Of a DNA stretch of 33,648 nucleotides, positions 1 to 8,689 are shown in pieces. The stretch spans positions 1 to 33,648 of the forward strand of contig DASRYH010000007.1 in assembly GCA_035687245.1 (NCBI GenBank). Reading direction: 5' to 3'. Source of the stretch: DASRYH01 sp035687245. GTDB lineage: Bacteria; Actinomycetota; Coriobacteriia; Anaerosomatales; PHET01. The notes below the pieces were generated by a model, which was not told the DNA's origin, made no database searches, and saw only the letters and a program-made list of their open reading frames with translations. A program made the position numbers and the translations under genes. How positions within the stretch are numbered: position 1 is the first letter of the stretch; each line of letters opens with the position of its first letter.

Positions 1-979
1 CCGCGTATTTGCGGGTGAGTGCTCTACGAGAGATCAGCAGCGCCGAGCCGAAGACAACTGCGGCCAACACCGCTAGCGAAAGCGGCAGATGTCCTGCTGC
101 AAACCGCACTGCCGGAGCCGCAGCCTTCGTGGCTGCACGGGCGGCCATCGCGACGGGTGAGGCCCCTGCTGGTGTGGCGTGCACGACGGTCGCTGCCGGT
201 GCGTCGGCGGCCGGCACGAGGCTCACTCCCGGCTCCAGCTCCCCGGCCGCGAGCGCGACACCCGACACCACATCAGCCGCGACGCTCGACGCGCCCGCAG
301 CCGCTACTGCAGCGGCGCCGGCGGCGGTGTTCGCCGCCCCAAGCGCTGCCTTCGCGACGGAGGCGGCAGATGCGCTCGGGACGCTGCCCCCACCCATTGC
401 TGGCGCGGTCGTTCCGGCACCGCCTTCGGCAAGCGTCGCACTGCTCGGTTGCGGGGACTCCACGCCTGGCTCGGGCACGGGCGCCTCAGCGGGCTCAGAC
501 TGCGCCTGCGCCTGGGCCTGCACGGCCGCTGCGGCAAGCAGACCAATCGGGTCTAGGTAGACGTCGCCGCTGCGCTGGCTCAGATGCACGTGCGGCGAAG
601 CCGTAGAAGGGTCGCCGGATTCCGCGCACGCCCCAAGGTGGTCACCTTGGGCCACGGTCTCGCCTTTGGCTACGGTCAGCCCGTCGAGTGGCAGGAGCGT
701 GATCTTTGAGTCACCAGACGCGATCGTGACTGCCAGGACGCTACCACCGTGCGGCCCGGGGATCCGTCCTGCGAACGTGACCGTCCCCTCGGCGGGAGAG
801 GTCACGCTCTCCCCTGCCGCCACAACCACATCGATGCCGCGGTGCGTGCATGTGCTGCCATCGGGTGCGGTATAGGCAGACGCGAACGGAAGCGCAACCG
901 GACCCGAAAGGGCAAACGCGCGGGGCACGCAGAGGAGAAGCGCTCCGGCCACGAGCGCGAGAAGCTTGACGAACTTCAC
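1..979 (-). CDS. Secreted M23-family peptidase (LytM/NlpD-like), C-terminus cut by the window edge
   Basis: The frame is open from about 988 down to base 1, so the 3' end is missing. GTG at 979 is preferred because a GGTGG-like ribosome site lies just upstream; GTG at 988 is the alternative. The product starts with a signal peptide (KFVKLLALVAGALLLCVP...AFA). A compact M23 lysostaphin-type domain follows, with the zinc-ligand motifs HRGID and SPHVH (HxH) visible. M23 enzymes cleave cell-wall peptide crosslinks outside the membrane. After the domain comes an Ala/Pro/Ser-rich low-complexity stalk of roughly 140 residues, then a hydrophobic segment (LPLSLAVLAAVVFGSALLI) followed by Arg/Lys. This suggests a second membrane anchor near the C-terminus. 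Family assignment is confident. The substrate is unknown, and a non-catalytic regulatory role (as in NlpD/EnvC) is possible, although the metal ligands appear intact. Confidence 0.82.
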   Translation of the reverse strand, partial: MKFVKLLALVAGALLLCVPRAFALSGPVALPFASAYTAPDGSTCTHRGIDVVVAAGESVTSPAEGTVTFAGRIPGPHGGSVLAVTIASGDSKITLLPLDGLTVAKGETVAQGDHLGACAESGDPSTASPHVHLSQRSGDVYLDPIGLLAAAAVQAQAQAQSEPAEAPVPEPGVESPQPSSATLAEGGAGTTAPAMGGGSVPSASAASVAKAALGAANTAAGAAAVAAAGASSVAADVVSGVALAAGELEPGVSLVPAADAPAATVVHATPAGASPVAMAARAATKAAAPAVRFAAGHLPLSLAVLAAVVFGSALLISRRALTRKYA

Positions 980-1074
980 CTGACTCACCACCTACGGCGA
1001 GTGCGGGAGAGCGAGGGGCCGTGAGCGAACACGTGTTCGATTCTACACGGATGTTCCGACATCCTGCAAGAGGC

Positions 1075-1100
1075 GAAGGGCCGCGAGTTCGCGGCCCTTC
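1075..1100 (-). terminator. Hairpin downstream of tRNA-Gly
   Basis: GAAGGGCCGCGA and its near-complement GCGGCCCTTC form a GC-rich hairpin with a short loop, just 3' of the tRNA on the minus strand. There is no clear T-tract, so it may aid processing or termination rather than act as a textbook terminator. Confidence 0.5.
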
Positions 1101-1112
1101 GGCAAGTGACTA

Positions 1113-1187
1113 TGGAGCGGGTGACCGGACTCGAACCGGCAACTTTCAGCTTGGGAAGCTGACGCTCTACCATTGAACTACACCCGC
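1113..1187 (-). tRNA. tRNA-Gly (anticodon CCC)
   Basis: On the minus strand the sequence folds into a full cloverleaf. The acceptor stem starts GCGGGTG and pairs with CACCCGC, the D-arm contains AATGGTAGAG, and the T-arm contains GGTTCGAGTCC. The anticodon stem TCAGC/GCTGA encloses the loop TTCCCAA, giving anticodon CCC, which reads GGG glycine codons. The 3' CCA is encoded in the DNA. Confidence 0.95.
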
Positions 1188-1208
1188 GCTCGATGATCGG
1201 GCTAGAAA

Positions 1209-1237
1209 AGGCTATTGGCGACGGGCGGGGATGTCAA
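1209..1237 (-). promoter_or_regulatory. Candidate promoter for tRNA-Gly
   Basis: On the minus strand a perfect -35 TTGACA (1237-1232) is followed after 17 bases by TAGCCT (1214-1209). This would start transcription about 15 bases before the tRNA 5' end. The -10 element is weak (3 of 6). Confidence 0.5.
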
Positions 1238-1341
1238 CGTCCGCACGCCGCGCGGATCCAACTGGTAAATCGTTGCAGGTGTTACTAACCGCCCTGCCCC
1301 GGGTACACAGTCTCCACAGGTTCTCCATAAGTCCGGCAACA

Positions 1342-1363
1342 CGGCGCGCTCCCTTGCGCGCCG
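1342..1363 (+). promoter_or_regulatory. Hairpin in the leader of the multicopper oxidase gene
   Basis: CGGCGCGC and GCGCGCCG form a perfect 8-bp stem around the loop TCCCTT. It lies just upstream of the AGGGGAGG ribosome site (1371-1378) of the gene starting at 1385. It could stabilise the mRNA or tune translation. No known riboswitch class is recognised here. Confidence 0.4.
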
Positions 1364-1384
1364 AGAGCGCAGGGGAGGCACATC

Positions 1385-4300
1385 GTGAGGTACGTCCGCT
1401 CCGGAGCCGCTGCCCGCATCGCGGTGACAGTGGCGCTCTTGGTTTCGTTCGTCATTCCGCCGGGGTCTGCATTTGCGGCACCGGCGTCGAGCGACTCCGC
1501 TGAGCTGAAAGCTGAACAACGGCTTGAGAAGTGGCAGGAGAAGCGTTCGCGCTCCTTCATCTCTCAAGAGGAGCGCGAGAGCGCGGCCGCACGCGCCAAG
1601 GTGCTGCGCGGCGCATCATCGGTCTCCAAGAACGGTGTGCACGCGAGCGCGGCTGCTCTCACGGTCCCCACGCCGGGAGGCATCCCTGACTACTTCGGTC
1701 CGTGGGCGAACTGGGCGTACAGCCCGCTGATTCGCAAGTTCGTAGACACGCTGCCGGGCGTTGGCGCGTCGAACGCCAACAACCTCGGCAACTACATCGG
1801 GGTCGCGCATCCGGACACTGTCACCTACCCGGGCTGCGACTACTACGAGATCGAGCTTCGTGAGTACGAGCAGCAGCTTCACTCGGACCTGCCGCCCACA
1901 CGCCTGCGCGGCTACGTGCAGACCAACAAAGGTACGGACGGCAGTAACAACAACACCATCGATCCCGAGCCCATTGGGTATATGGGTCCGCTGATCGCGG
2001 CCACGAAGGATCGGCCGGTACGCGTGAAGTTCACGAACAAGCTGCCCGTGGGTGAGGGTGGCGACCTGTTTATTCCGGTGGACACCTCGGTCATGGGCTC
2101 GGGTCACGGGCCGATCGAAGACCCGGATATGCCGGGCATGGGCCACATGGCCATGTACACCCAGAATCGCGCGACGCTGCACCTTCACGGCGGCATCACG
2201 CCGTGGATCAGCGACGGAACGCCACACCAGTGGATCACTCCTGCAGGGGAAGACACCGTCTATCCCGAAGGCGTGAGCGTGGAGAACGTGCCGGACATGC
2301 CAGATCCCGGTGACGGCTCGATGACCTTCTTCTACTCGAACCAGCAGAGTGCCCGCTTGATGTGGGTTCACGATCACGCCTACGGCATCACCCGGCTGAA
2401 CGTGTACGCCGGTGAAGTAATGCCGTACACCATCACCGACGACGTCGAGAAGCAGCTCGTCGCGGACGGAACGATCCCCGGTCCTGACGACACGCTGCCT
2501 CTTATCGTCCAAGACAAGACGTTCGTCGACGACAAGACGATTCTCGATACCGACCCCACCTGGAACTGGGGCAGCACGCCACCGGAGCCGCACAGCGGCG
2601 ACCTGTGGATCCCGCACGTCTACGTGCCGGCGCAGAACCCCGCCGACCCCGGCGGAATGAACGCGACTGGTCGCTGGCACTACGGGCCGTGGTTCTGGCC
2701 GCCAACAACCGACGTCAAGAACCCGCCCATCGCCAACCCCTACTACGATCCCAACGGCACCACGCCGTGGGAGTACCCCCTCATGCCGGCGACGCCGAAC
2801 CCTTCGATGGGTATGGAGGCGTTCCACGACACCCCGCTGGTGAACGGCACGCCCTACCCGGTGCTTGAGGTCGATCCGAAGGCATACCGCCTCCGCATCC
2901 TGAACGGTGCGAGCGACCGCTTCTTCAACCTGCAGCTCTACGAGGCTGACTCGACGCAGGTAAGCGCCGACGGACGCACGAACACCGAAGTCAAGATGGT
3001 GCCGGCAGTCCCGAACGCTCAGTACGAGTCGCTGTACCCCAATATCGCATGGCCGATCGATGGCCGAGATGGCGGTGCGCCCGATCCGGCGACCGCCGGT
3101 CCCAAGTGGATCCAGTTCGCCACGGAGAGCGGCTTCCTGCCCGCGCCTGCGGTGATCGAGCAGCAGCCCATCACCTGGAACGGCGACCCCACGACGTTCA
3201 ACATGGGCAACGTGCAAGACCATAGCCTGCTTCTCGGCCCTGCCGAACGTGCTGACGTTGTCGTCGACTTTTCGGCATACGCAGGTAAGACGTTGATCTT
3301 GTACAACGACGCACCTACGGCCTTCCCCGCGCTCGACGCGCGTACCGACTACTACACGGGTGCGCCCGACATGACCGACACCGGCGGCACCAAGACGCCG
3401 AACGCCGGGTTCGGACCGAACACGCGCACCGTGATGCAGATCAAGATCAAGTCCAAGGCCCCCGCGCCGGCGTTCGATCTTGCGGCCCTGCAGGCTGCCT
3501 TCGTGACCACTGGAACGAATGACGGCGTGTTCAAGAAAGGCCAGAACCCGGTCATCGTCCCGGATGCCCGCTACAACGACGCCTACAACGGTGACTTCGC
3601 GGCGGATCCGTACGTCAGGATCTTCGAGAACCTCAACAAGACATGGCAGATGCTGGACGGCAGCTCGGTCACACTGCCACTCGAGCCGAAGGCGATCCAG
3701 GATGAGATGGGTGAGTCCTTCGACCGCGAGTACGGCCGGATGTCAGGCAACTTCGGCTTGCAGATCCCGGGCGTAGGCGGTGCGCTGCAGAACTTCATTC
3801 TCTATGGCTTCATGGACATTCCCAGCGAGAACCTAGTGGACCAGATGACGCCGCTGTCGCCAGTGCAGGCCGACGGCACGCAGATCTGGCGAATCACGCA
3901 CAACGGCGTGGACACGCACCCCGTGCACTTCCACCTCTACGACGTGCAACTCATCAACCGAGTCGGCTGGGATGGTGCCCTCCGTCCGCCGGACGACAAC
4001 GAACTCGGCTGGAAGGAAACGGTGCGCGTCAGCCCGCTGGAAGACACGATCGTGGCGCTCAAGCCAGTAGCTCCCAAGCTGCCGTTCGGCGTGCCTGACA
4101 GCATCCGGCCGCTCGACCCCACGATGCCTCTTGGCACGACCGAGCAGTTCTCTCAGGTGGACGGCCAGGGCCTGCCTCGCTCGGTCGAGAACACCTTCTA
4201 CAACTTCGGCTGGGAGTACGTGTTCCACTGCCACATCCTTAGCCATGAAGAGATGGACATGATGCGGCCGGTCACCCTTGCGGTGGGCCGCGACCTCGCC

Positions 4301-6172
4301 GACCCGCCGAACCCGGTGGGGGCAACAGGAACGCCGGGCGATCCCATCACTCTCGCTTGGAACGATGCCACTCCGGCACCGAGCGGCCTGACCGTGGAGA
4401 GCCCGTTCGACCCGAAGAACGAGGTCGGCTTCGCCATTGAGCGAGCGCCTCTACCCGACGGCGGCCCCGTCGGCAGCTTCTCCGTCATCGCAACGGCCAC
4501 CGCCAACACGCAGTCGTTCGTCGATGAGACGACCATCGATGGTCGCGGGTACAGCTACCGCGTGCGGGCCTTCAACGCCTCGGAGGATCTGGGTGGGTTC
4601 AGCCTCTCGACCAGCGTGGACGTCGAACCGGCTGCCTACTTCGACAGCTATGTGGCCACTCCGACCGCAGGCCCCAACGGGTCGATCTCGCCGAGCACCC
4701 CGCAGAGTGTGCCGGTGGGCTCGCCTGCCGACAGAACCTTCGACTTCATCCCCGATACCGGCTATCACATCGCCGACGTGCTCGTGGACGATGTCTCCGT
4801 CGGTACTCCCGCGTCCTATACGTTCGATGCGATGGATCAAGACCACACCATCCGTGTGGAGTTCGCGGTCAATAAGTACGAGATCACGCCGACGGCCGGT
4901 CCGAACGGACAGGTCGTGTGGGCGAACGAACAGAACCCCAAGACGCCACCGGCGACCAATCCGATGGTCCAGCATGACGTCATGCTGCAGACGCTGGCAT
5001 TCGTTCCCGATCCGGGATATCGCGTGTCGGACGTCACGGTGGATGGCAACTCGGTTGGCAGGCCCCGCTTCTACACGTTCTCGCGCGTGACCGCCCCCCA
5101 CAGCGTGCACGTCGAGTTCGAGCTTGTGGTCAACGCCGAGACACCGTTGATCACCAGCCAGCCGGGCGACGTCGTGGTGACTGCTGGTGCCCCGGCATCA
5201 CTTTCCGTGGCCGCCAGCGTGACCCAGGGGACGCTCACCTACCAGTGGTATCGCAACTCATCAGACAGCAGCAGCGGTGGCACCCTGGTCACAGGGGCGA
5301 CGACGGCAACCTACAACCCGCCGACGTCTACGCCGGGAACGACCTACTACTACTGCGTGGTCACCAACACCGACAATGCAGCCACGGGCAACACAACGGC
5401 GACCGCAACGAGTGATGCGGCCAAGGTGCAGGTCAACGCCATCGATCTGGCCAGTGTCACCATCGACGCTATACCAGCGCAGACCTACACCGGTTCGCCG
5501 ATCACGCCCGTGCCGACCGTGACCTTGGCTGCGATACCTGCAGTCAATCCAATCGTGGCCGGAGCCGACTTCACGCTGACCTACGCCAACAACACCAATG
5601 TTGGAACGGCAAGCGTGACGCTGACGGGCATCGGCCGCTGCACCGGCTCTCGAACGACGACGTTCCAGGTGGTGCGTGCACCGGCCTCGTCGTTCGTGGT
5701 GTCAGCGATACGGAACAGGGCCTACACCGGTAAGGCGATCAAGCCGACCGTTGTCGTGAAGTACAAGGGGAAGACCCTTAGCGCGGGTACCCACTTCACC
5801 GCCTCCTACAAATCCAACATCAAGACAGGTACCGCACGGATCACCCTCACCGGTAAGGGCAACTTCGTCGGCTCGAAGCTCGTGACCTTCCGAATCGTGC
5901 CGAAGAAGTCCTCTATCGCGAGACTGCGCGGACGCACCAAGCGCTTCACGGCAACGTGGAGACGGCACTCCGGCGCAAGCGGATACGAACTCGCCTATTC
6001 GACCAAGCGGACGAAGGGGTTCAAAGCCGTACGGACCACGGCTTCCTACAAGACGGTGGCCAAGCTCAGGCGCGGCACTCGTTACTACGTGAAGTTGCGT
6101 GCCTACAAGACCATCGGCGGCAGGCGCTACTACGGTGCATGGTCAAGCCTTAGGACGGTGCGCACGAAGTAG
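1385..6172 (+). CDS. Large secreted multicopper oxidase with C-terminal adhesive/repeat domains
   Basis: GTG start, 6 bases after AGGGGAGG; 1595 residues. A signal peptide (about residues 1-32, ending SAFA) is followed by a multicopper oxidase region to about residue 970. All four copper motifs are present: H266-L-H268, H329-D-H331, H845-P-V-H848-F-H850 and H948-C949-H950-...-H954-...-M959. This gives a complete type 1 and type 2/3 copper set with an axial Met. After it come a fibronectin-III-like domain (about 972-1083), two beta-repeat units ending ...RVEF/HVEF (about 1088-1250), an Ig-like domain with QWYRN...YYYCVV (about 1252-1352), two MBG-like repeats with YTG...TLTG (about 1352-1509), and a basic final FnIII domain (to 1595). 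There is no LPxTG or membrane anchor. Multicopper oxidases couple one-electron oxidation of phenols, Cu+, Fe2+ or Mn2+ to O2 reduction; the substrate here is unknown. Most family members are only 450-650 residues. Confidence 0.9.
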   Translation: MRYVRSGAAARIAVTVALLVSFVIPPGSAFAAPASSDSAELKAEQRLEKWQEKRSRSFISQEERESAAARAKVLRGASSVSKNGVHASAAALTVPTPGGIPDYFGPWANWAYSPLIRKFVDTLPGVGASNANNLGNYIGVAHPDTVTYPGCDYYEIELREYEQQLHSDLPPTRLRGYVQTNKGTDGSNNNTIDPEPIGYMGPLIAATKDRPVRVKFTNKLPVGEGGDLFIPVDTSVMGSGHGPIEDPDMPGMGHMAMYTQNRATLHLHGGITPWISDGTPHQWITPAGEDTVYPEGVSVENVPDMPDPGDGSMTFFYSNQQSARLMWVHDHAYGITRLNVYAGEVMPYTITDDVEKQLVADGTIPGPDDTLPLIVQDKTFVDDKTILDTDPTWNWGSTPPEPHSGDLWIPHVYVPAQNPADPGGMNATGRWHYGPWFWPPTTDVKNPPIANPYYDPNGTTPWEYPLMPATPNPSMGMEAFHDTPLVNGTPYPVLEVDPKAYRLRILNGASDRFFNLQLYEADSTQVSADGRTNTEVKMVPAVPNAQYESLYPNIAWPIDGRDGGAPDPATAGPKWIQFATESGFLPAPAVIEQQPITWNGDPTTFNMGNVQDHSLLLGPAERADVVVDFSAYAGKTLILYNDAPTAFPALDARTDYYTGAPDMTDTGGTKTPNAGFGPNTRTVMQIKIKSKAPAPAFDLAALQAAFVTTGTNDGVFKKGQNPVIVPDARYNDAYNGDFAADPYVRIFENLNKTWQMLDGSSVTLPLEPKAIQDEMGESFDREYGRMSGNFGLQIPGVGGALQNFILYGFMDIPSENLVDQMTPLSPVQADGTQIWRITHNGVDTHPVHFHLYDVQLINRVGWDGALRPPDDNELGWKETVRVSPLEDTIVALKPVAPKLPFGVPDSIRPLDPTMPLGTTEQFSQVDGQGLPRSVENTFYNFGWEYVFHCHILSHEEMDMMRPVTLAVGRDLADPPNPVGATGTPGDPITLAWNDATPAPSGLTVESPFDPKNEVGFAIERAPLPDGGPVGSFSVIATATANTQSFVDETTIDGRGYSYRVRAFNASEDLGGFSLSTSVDVEPAAYFDSYVATPTAGPNGSISPSTPQSVPVGSPADRTFDFIPDTGYHIADVLVDDVSVGTPASYTFDAMDQDHTIRVEFAVNKYEITPTAGPNGQVVWANEQNPKTPPATNPMVQHDVMLQTLAFVPDPGYRVSDVTVDGNSVGRPRFYTFSRVTAPHSVHVEFELVVNAETPLITSQPGDVVVTAGAPASLSVAASVTQGTLTYQWYRNSSDSSSGGTLVTGATTATYNPPTSTPGTTYYYCVVTNTDNAATGNTTATATSDAAKVQVNAIDLASVTIDAIPAQTYTGSPITPVPTVTLAAIPAVNPIVAGADFTLTYANNTNVGTASVTLTGIGRCTGSRTTTFQVVRAPASSFVVSAIRNRAYTGKAIKPTVVVKYKGKTLSAGTHFTASYKSNIKTGTARITLTGKGNFVGSKLVTFRIVPKKSSIARLRGRTKRFTATWRRHSGASGYELAYSTKRTKGFKAVRTTASYKTVAKLRRGTRYYVKLRAYKTIGGRRYYGAWSSLRTVRTK

Positions 6173-6203
6173 GGAAGGCGCGACGCTGCGTTTGGAGCAT
6201 CAC

Positions 6204-6234
6204 GCGGGCCGGGGCCGAAAGGTACCCGGCCCGC
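6204..6234 (+). terminator. Candidate terminator of the multicopper oxidase gene
   Basis: GCGGGCCGGG and CCCGGCCCGC form a perfect 10-bp stem about 30 bases after the stop codon. The following sequence (AGTCTTGGGT) is only weakly T-rich, so termination efficiency is uncertain. Confidence 0.55.
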
Positions 6235-6283
6235 AGTCTTGGGTCCCGCGCGATGCTGCCGATGACGCACTCCCGATTCCGGC

Positions 6284-6319
6284 AAACACAAAGGGCCGCC
6301 GGCTTCACGTCGGCGACCC
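6284..6319 (-). terminator. Rho-independent terminator of the small zinc-ribbon gene
   Basis: On the minus strand a GC-rich stem of about 10 pairs with a small loop (6319-6293) is followed by the T-rich run TTTGTGTTTG. It sits just after the stop codon at 6344. Confidence 0.65.
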
Positions 6320-6343
6320 CTATGTGCACTCAAAAGGACTGGC

Positions 6344-6493
6344 CTAGTTGGCGCCGATCTTGAAGATCTTGGTCCCACAGTCCGGGCAGAGGCCCTGAGT
6401 GGCCGGACGGCCGTTCTTCATCGTGATCGCCTGGGCGTCCTTGATTTCCTTCTTGGCCTTGCACTTCACGCAGTAGCCTTCCTTGGCAGCCAT
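6344..6493 (-). CDS. Small zinc-ribbon protein, DUF5679 family (49 aa)
   Basis: ATG at 6493 follows a strong GAGGAGGT site by 7 bases. The product has one YCVKCK and one CPDCGTK motif separated by the conserved stretch TMKNGRPATQG. This is the hallmark of the DUF5679 zinc-ribbon family, which is found as stand-alone proteins and at the C-termini of larger proteins. The four cysteines should bind one zinc ion. The function of the stand-alone form is not known to me. The gene is monocistronic, with a terminator behind it, and is too short for many gene finders. Family call is confident. Confidence 0.85.
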   Translation of the reverse strand: MAAKEGYCVKCKAKKEIKDAQAITMKNGRPATQGLCPDCGTKIFKIGAN

Positions 6494-6556
6494 ACGCTGT
6501 ACCTCCTCGTAGGTGCGGCAGACTCGTCTTAAGCGAGCGCGCTAAGTGGTTCCCCT

Positions 6557-6576
6557 GGCGGACTTCGTTGTCCGCC
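6557..6576 (-). terminator. Hairpin downstream of the DUF1461 gene
   Basis: GGCGGAC and GTCCGCC form a 7-bp stem with a 6-base loop, about 85 bases after the stop of the gene ending at 6662. It has no T-tract. It also lies in the leader of the zinc-ribbon gene, so it may act there instead. Confidence 0.3.
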
Positions 6577-6605
6577 CCTGCAAAGTCTACACAGACATTG
6601 GCGTT

Positions 6606-6636
6606 TGTCACGTATGCGAGCTGCACGAATGTGACA
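6606..6636. promoter_or_regulatory. Inverted repeat TGTCAC-N19-GTGACA, possible operator
   Basis: Six-base arms are separated by 19 bases between the 3' end of the DUF1461 gene and the zinc-ribbon gene. The position suits a regulator of the zinc-ribbon gene. The spacing is wider than a normal Crp/Fnr box, and no regulator is assigned. Confidence 0.25.
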
Positions 6637-6661
6637 TTGCCCCGATGCGGCGAACCAGCGG

Positions 6662-7282
6662 TCAGTCGCTCGCGCGCCTCGCCACGACCCTGCCCGACAC
6701 TAGGTAGAAGACGCCAACACCCGCCGTGAGCAGCACCCACGCGACCCCGGACACCATCCAGAACGGCTCGGGGAAGAGGCTGATGAGCGCTGAATCGACC
6801 GGAAAAGTCCACGTGCCGTTCGCGAAAAAGAGTCCGTGAAAGCGCACGAAGAGCGCGTCGAAATCGGTGGTTCCCGCAACACCCGCAAGCGCGAGCAGCC
6901 CCAAGGTGAGCAGTCCGCCCACGGTGAGACCGCGCGCGACAGCCTTCGCGCGACCCGCTCGCACGCACAGCGCGATCCACGCGGCGGCTGCCAGGGCGAG
7001 GGCCAGAGTGGTGCTGCGGGCGCCGCTGATGACGCCCGCAACGTCGTCGAGGTGCGAGACTTCGTCGGGCTGCATCACGGTCAGCAGCCGCTCGCGCGCC
7101 GCGGGATCCTCGCTCACCACGAGCTGGCGCGACGCTTCGGCAAACGACGCCGCGTTGGGGTACTCGGAGTAGCGCGCCGAAAGGGCGCGGGTGAACGCCG
7201 GGGTGAGCAGCGGAAGCAGCGCGATGCCAAGTGCGAGCACCGCGAGCACAAGGCCCGCTATCACGCTCTCGGGGAAGCGCAC
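6662..7282 (-). CDS. Integral membrane protein, DUF1461 / TIGR01906 family
   Basis: A 206-residue protein with about five hydrophobic helices: residues 7-30, 88-106, 118-138 and two near the C-terminus. The central motif RFHGLFFANGTWTF and the stretch SALISLFPEPFW are the conserved signature of the DUF1461 (TIGR01906) membrane family. Its biochemical role is unknown. The start lies 4 bases after the stop of the diguanylate cyclase gene (7287), so the two are almost certainly co-transcribed and probably translationally coupled. That link with c-di-GMP synthesis is the only functional hint available. Confidence 0.8.
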   Translation of the reverse strand: MRFPESVIAGLVLAVLALGIALLPLLTPAFTRALSARYSEYPNAASFAEASRQLVVSEDPAARERLLTVMQPDEVSHLDDVAGVISGARSTTLALALAAAAWIALCVRAGRAKAVARGLTVGGLLTLGLLALAGVAGTTDFDALFVRFHGLFFANGTWTFPVDSALISLFPEPFWMVSGVAWVLLTAGVGVFYLVSGRVVARRASD

Positions 7283-7286
7283 CTTC

Positions 7287-8540
7287 TCAGTCCTCGAGGT
7301 TCGCGTAGTCTTCGGCAGCGCTTCTGGGAGAGCACTCGTCGGCCGAGACCACCTGGTTGCCGCCGCGCTCGATCGCGAGCGCCAGGGCGGCGTCGGCGGC
7401 GTCCAGCAGGCCCTCGGGCGTGCTGCCGTCGCGCTGCAGCGAGGCCACGCCCACTGACACCGTCACGCCGGCGCCACGTACGCGGGTGGCCTGCACGCTG
7501 CCACGGATCCGCGCGGCAAGTGCCATGGCATCTTCGTCGCGCGGCATGCGCCCGACCGTCTGGTCCTCGGTGAAGATGACGGCGAACTCCTCGCCACCGA
7601 TGCGCGCCACGATATTGGCAGCGCTCACGTCTCCGACCTCGGAGACGACTGTGTTGATCTCAGTGGCGACAGCCTTGAGCAGCTCGTCGCCCATGTCGAC
7701 GCCGAAGCGCTCGTTGAAGGCGCCGAAGTTGTCGACGTCGAGCAAGATCACGTAGATCGGCAGCCCGTCGCGCTGAGCACGACGAAGCTCCGTGGGGTAG
7801 ACGCGCGTGAAGTAGCCGCGCGAAAACAGGCCGGTGGTGGTGTCGAGAATCGTCTGCGAGGAGCGGGCCTCAAGCTCGCTTCTGAAGTGGCCCACGAGCA
7901 GCGTGGAGACGCTCGCGGTACCTGCAAGCACGGTGACCTGCCACAGGAAGCGTACGAGCACGTAGATCGGCTCGTTGTAGAGGCTACCCGCGGAAAATGG
8001 CATCTGCACGTGCGGCAGCACCCGGAACAGTTCGGCAATCTCGATTGAGCCGAGGAGCACCACGCACAAACCGGAGATGAGCCAAGTTGAGCGCTTGCGC
8101 GGCAGGATGAAGGCCGCCTCGAGGATGAACAGCGAGTACATCGACCAGAACCACGAGTCGGCGCCACCGCTGAAGTAGACCAAGATCGTCACGACGATGG
8201 CGTCGAGCGCGAGCTGCAGGTTGTTCCAGACGGTGATCGCACCGAGCCGGCGGTAGTTCTGCGTGTAGAAGAAGTTGTAGAGCACGACCAGACCCAGCGC
8301 GACCGCAGGGATCCACATGCGCCCGGCGAGCTCGGGAATCGTCATCCGCGTCGTGTAGAGGGCGGCACCCACGACGGAGTAGACCACCAGCACGATGATC
8401 AGCATCCAGCGCACCCGCACGACTAGACCGACGCGCTGGATATTGGCCTGCAGCGCCTCGATGTCGTAGCGCGTCGGCTGATCTCGCCACGAGACCATCA
8501 GCGAGCGCGCCAAACGCTTCCTGAAACGGCCAGCTGCCAC
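7287..8540 (-). CDS. Membrane-bound GGDEF diguanylate cyclase
   Basis: GTG at 8540 follows GGAAGGAAGAGG by about 4 bases and is preferred over the in-frame GTG at 8576; the product is then 417 residues. The N-terminal half carries about six membrane helices (for example RWMLIIVLVVYSVVGAALY and DAIVVTILVYF). The C-terminal half is a GGDEF domain with DVDNFGAFNERFG and the active-site signature RIGGEEF (G315-F319), as expected for an enzyme making c-di-GMP from two GTP. The inhibitory I-site (RxxD five residues before GGEEF) is absent; the corresponding residues read SAAN. Product inhibition through that site is therefore not expected. No separate sensor domain is recognised beyond the membrane part. 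The DUF1461 gene follows after 4 bases. Confidence 0.88.
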   Translation of the reverse strand: MAAGRFRKRLARSLMVSWRDQPTRYDIEALQANIQRVGLVVRVRWMLIIVLVVYSVVGAALYTTRMTIPELAGRMWIPAVALGLVVLYNFFYTQNYRRLGAITVWNNLQLALDAIVVTILVYFSGGADSWFWSMYSLFILEAAFILPRKRSTWLISGLCVVLLGSIEIAELFRVLPHVQMPFSAGSLYNEPIYVLVRFLWQVTVLAGTASVSTLLVGHFRSELEARSSQTILDTTTGLFSRGYFTRVYPTELRRAQRDGLPIYVILLDVDNFGAFNERFGVDMGDELLKAVATEINTVVSEVGDVSAANIVARIGGEEFAVIFTEDQTVGRMPRDEDAMALAARIRGSVQATRVRGAGVTVSVGVASLQRDGSTPEGLLDAADAALALAIERGGNQVVSADECSPRSAAEDYANLED

Positions 8541-8607
8541 GCCGCCTCTTCCTTCCCTTGTGCCGGAGTCTCGCACCCACGATGACGTGCGTGCGCACGA
8601 GGCCTCG

Positions 8608-8637
8608 AGTGTACCCGCCGTCTCGCGCGACCAGCAA
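8608..8637 (-). promoter_or_regulatory. Candidate promoter of the diguanylate cyclase gene
   Basis: Minus strand: TTGCTG (8637-8632), 18 bases, then TACACT (8613-8608), in the divergent region shared with the ccmF-like gene. The predicted start near 8601 leaves a leader of about 60 bases to GTG 8540. For the divergent + strand gene a TATACT element (8661-8666) is visible without a good -35. Confidence 0.45.
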
Positions 8638-8689
8638 ATGCACGCCGAAGATGCGCCCCCTATACTGCTCGCATGAGAGACGCCTCCCT

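Noticed and set aside
1260..1384. Possible riboswitch upstream of the multicopper oxidase
   Set aside because: Only one local hairpin is clear; no conserved core of c-di-GMP, cobalamin, copper or other known classes was recognised.
1616..3223. Long minus-strand open frame (535 codons) antisense to the oxidase gene
   Set aside because: It mirrors a gene with complete copper motifs, its product is Arg/Val/His-rich with no domain, and it results from GC-rich codon use on the other strand.
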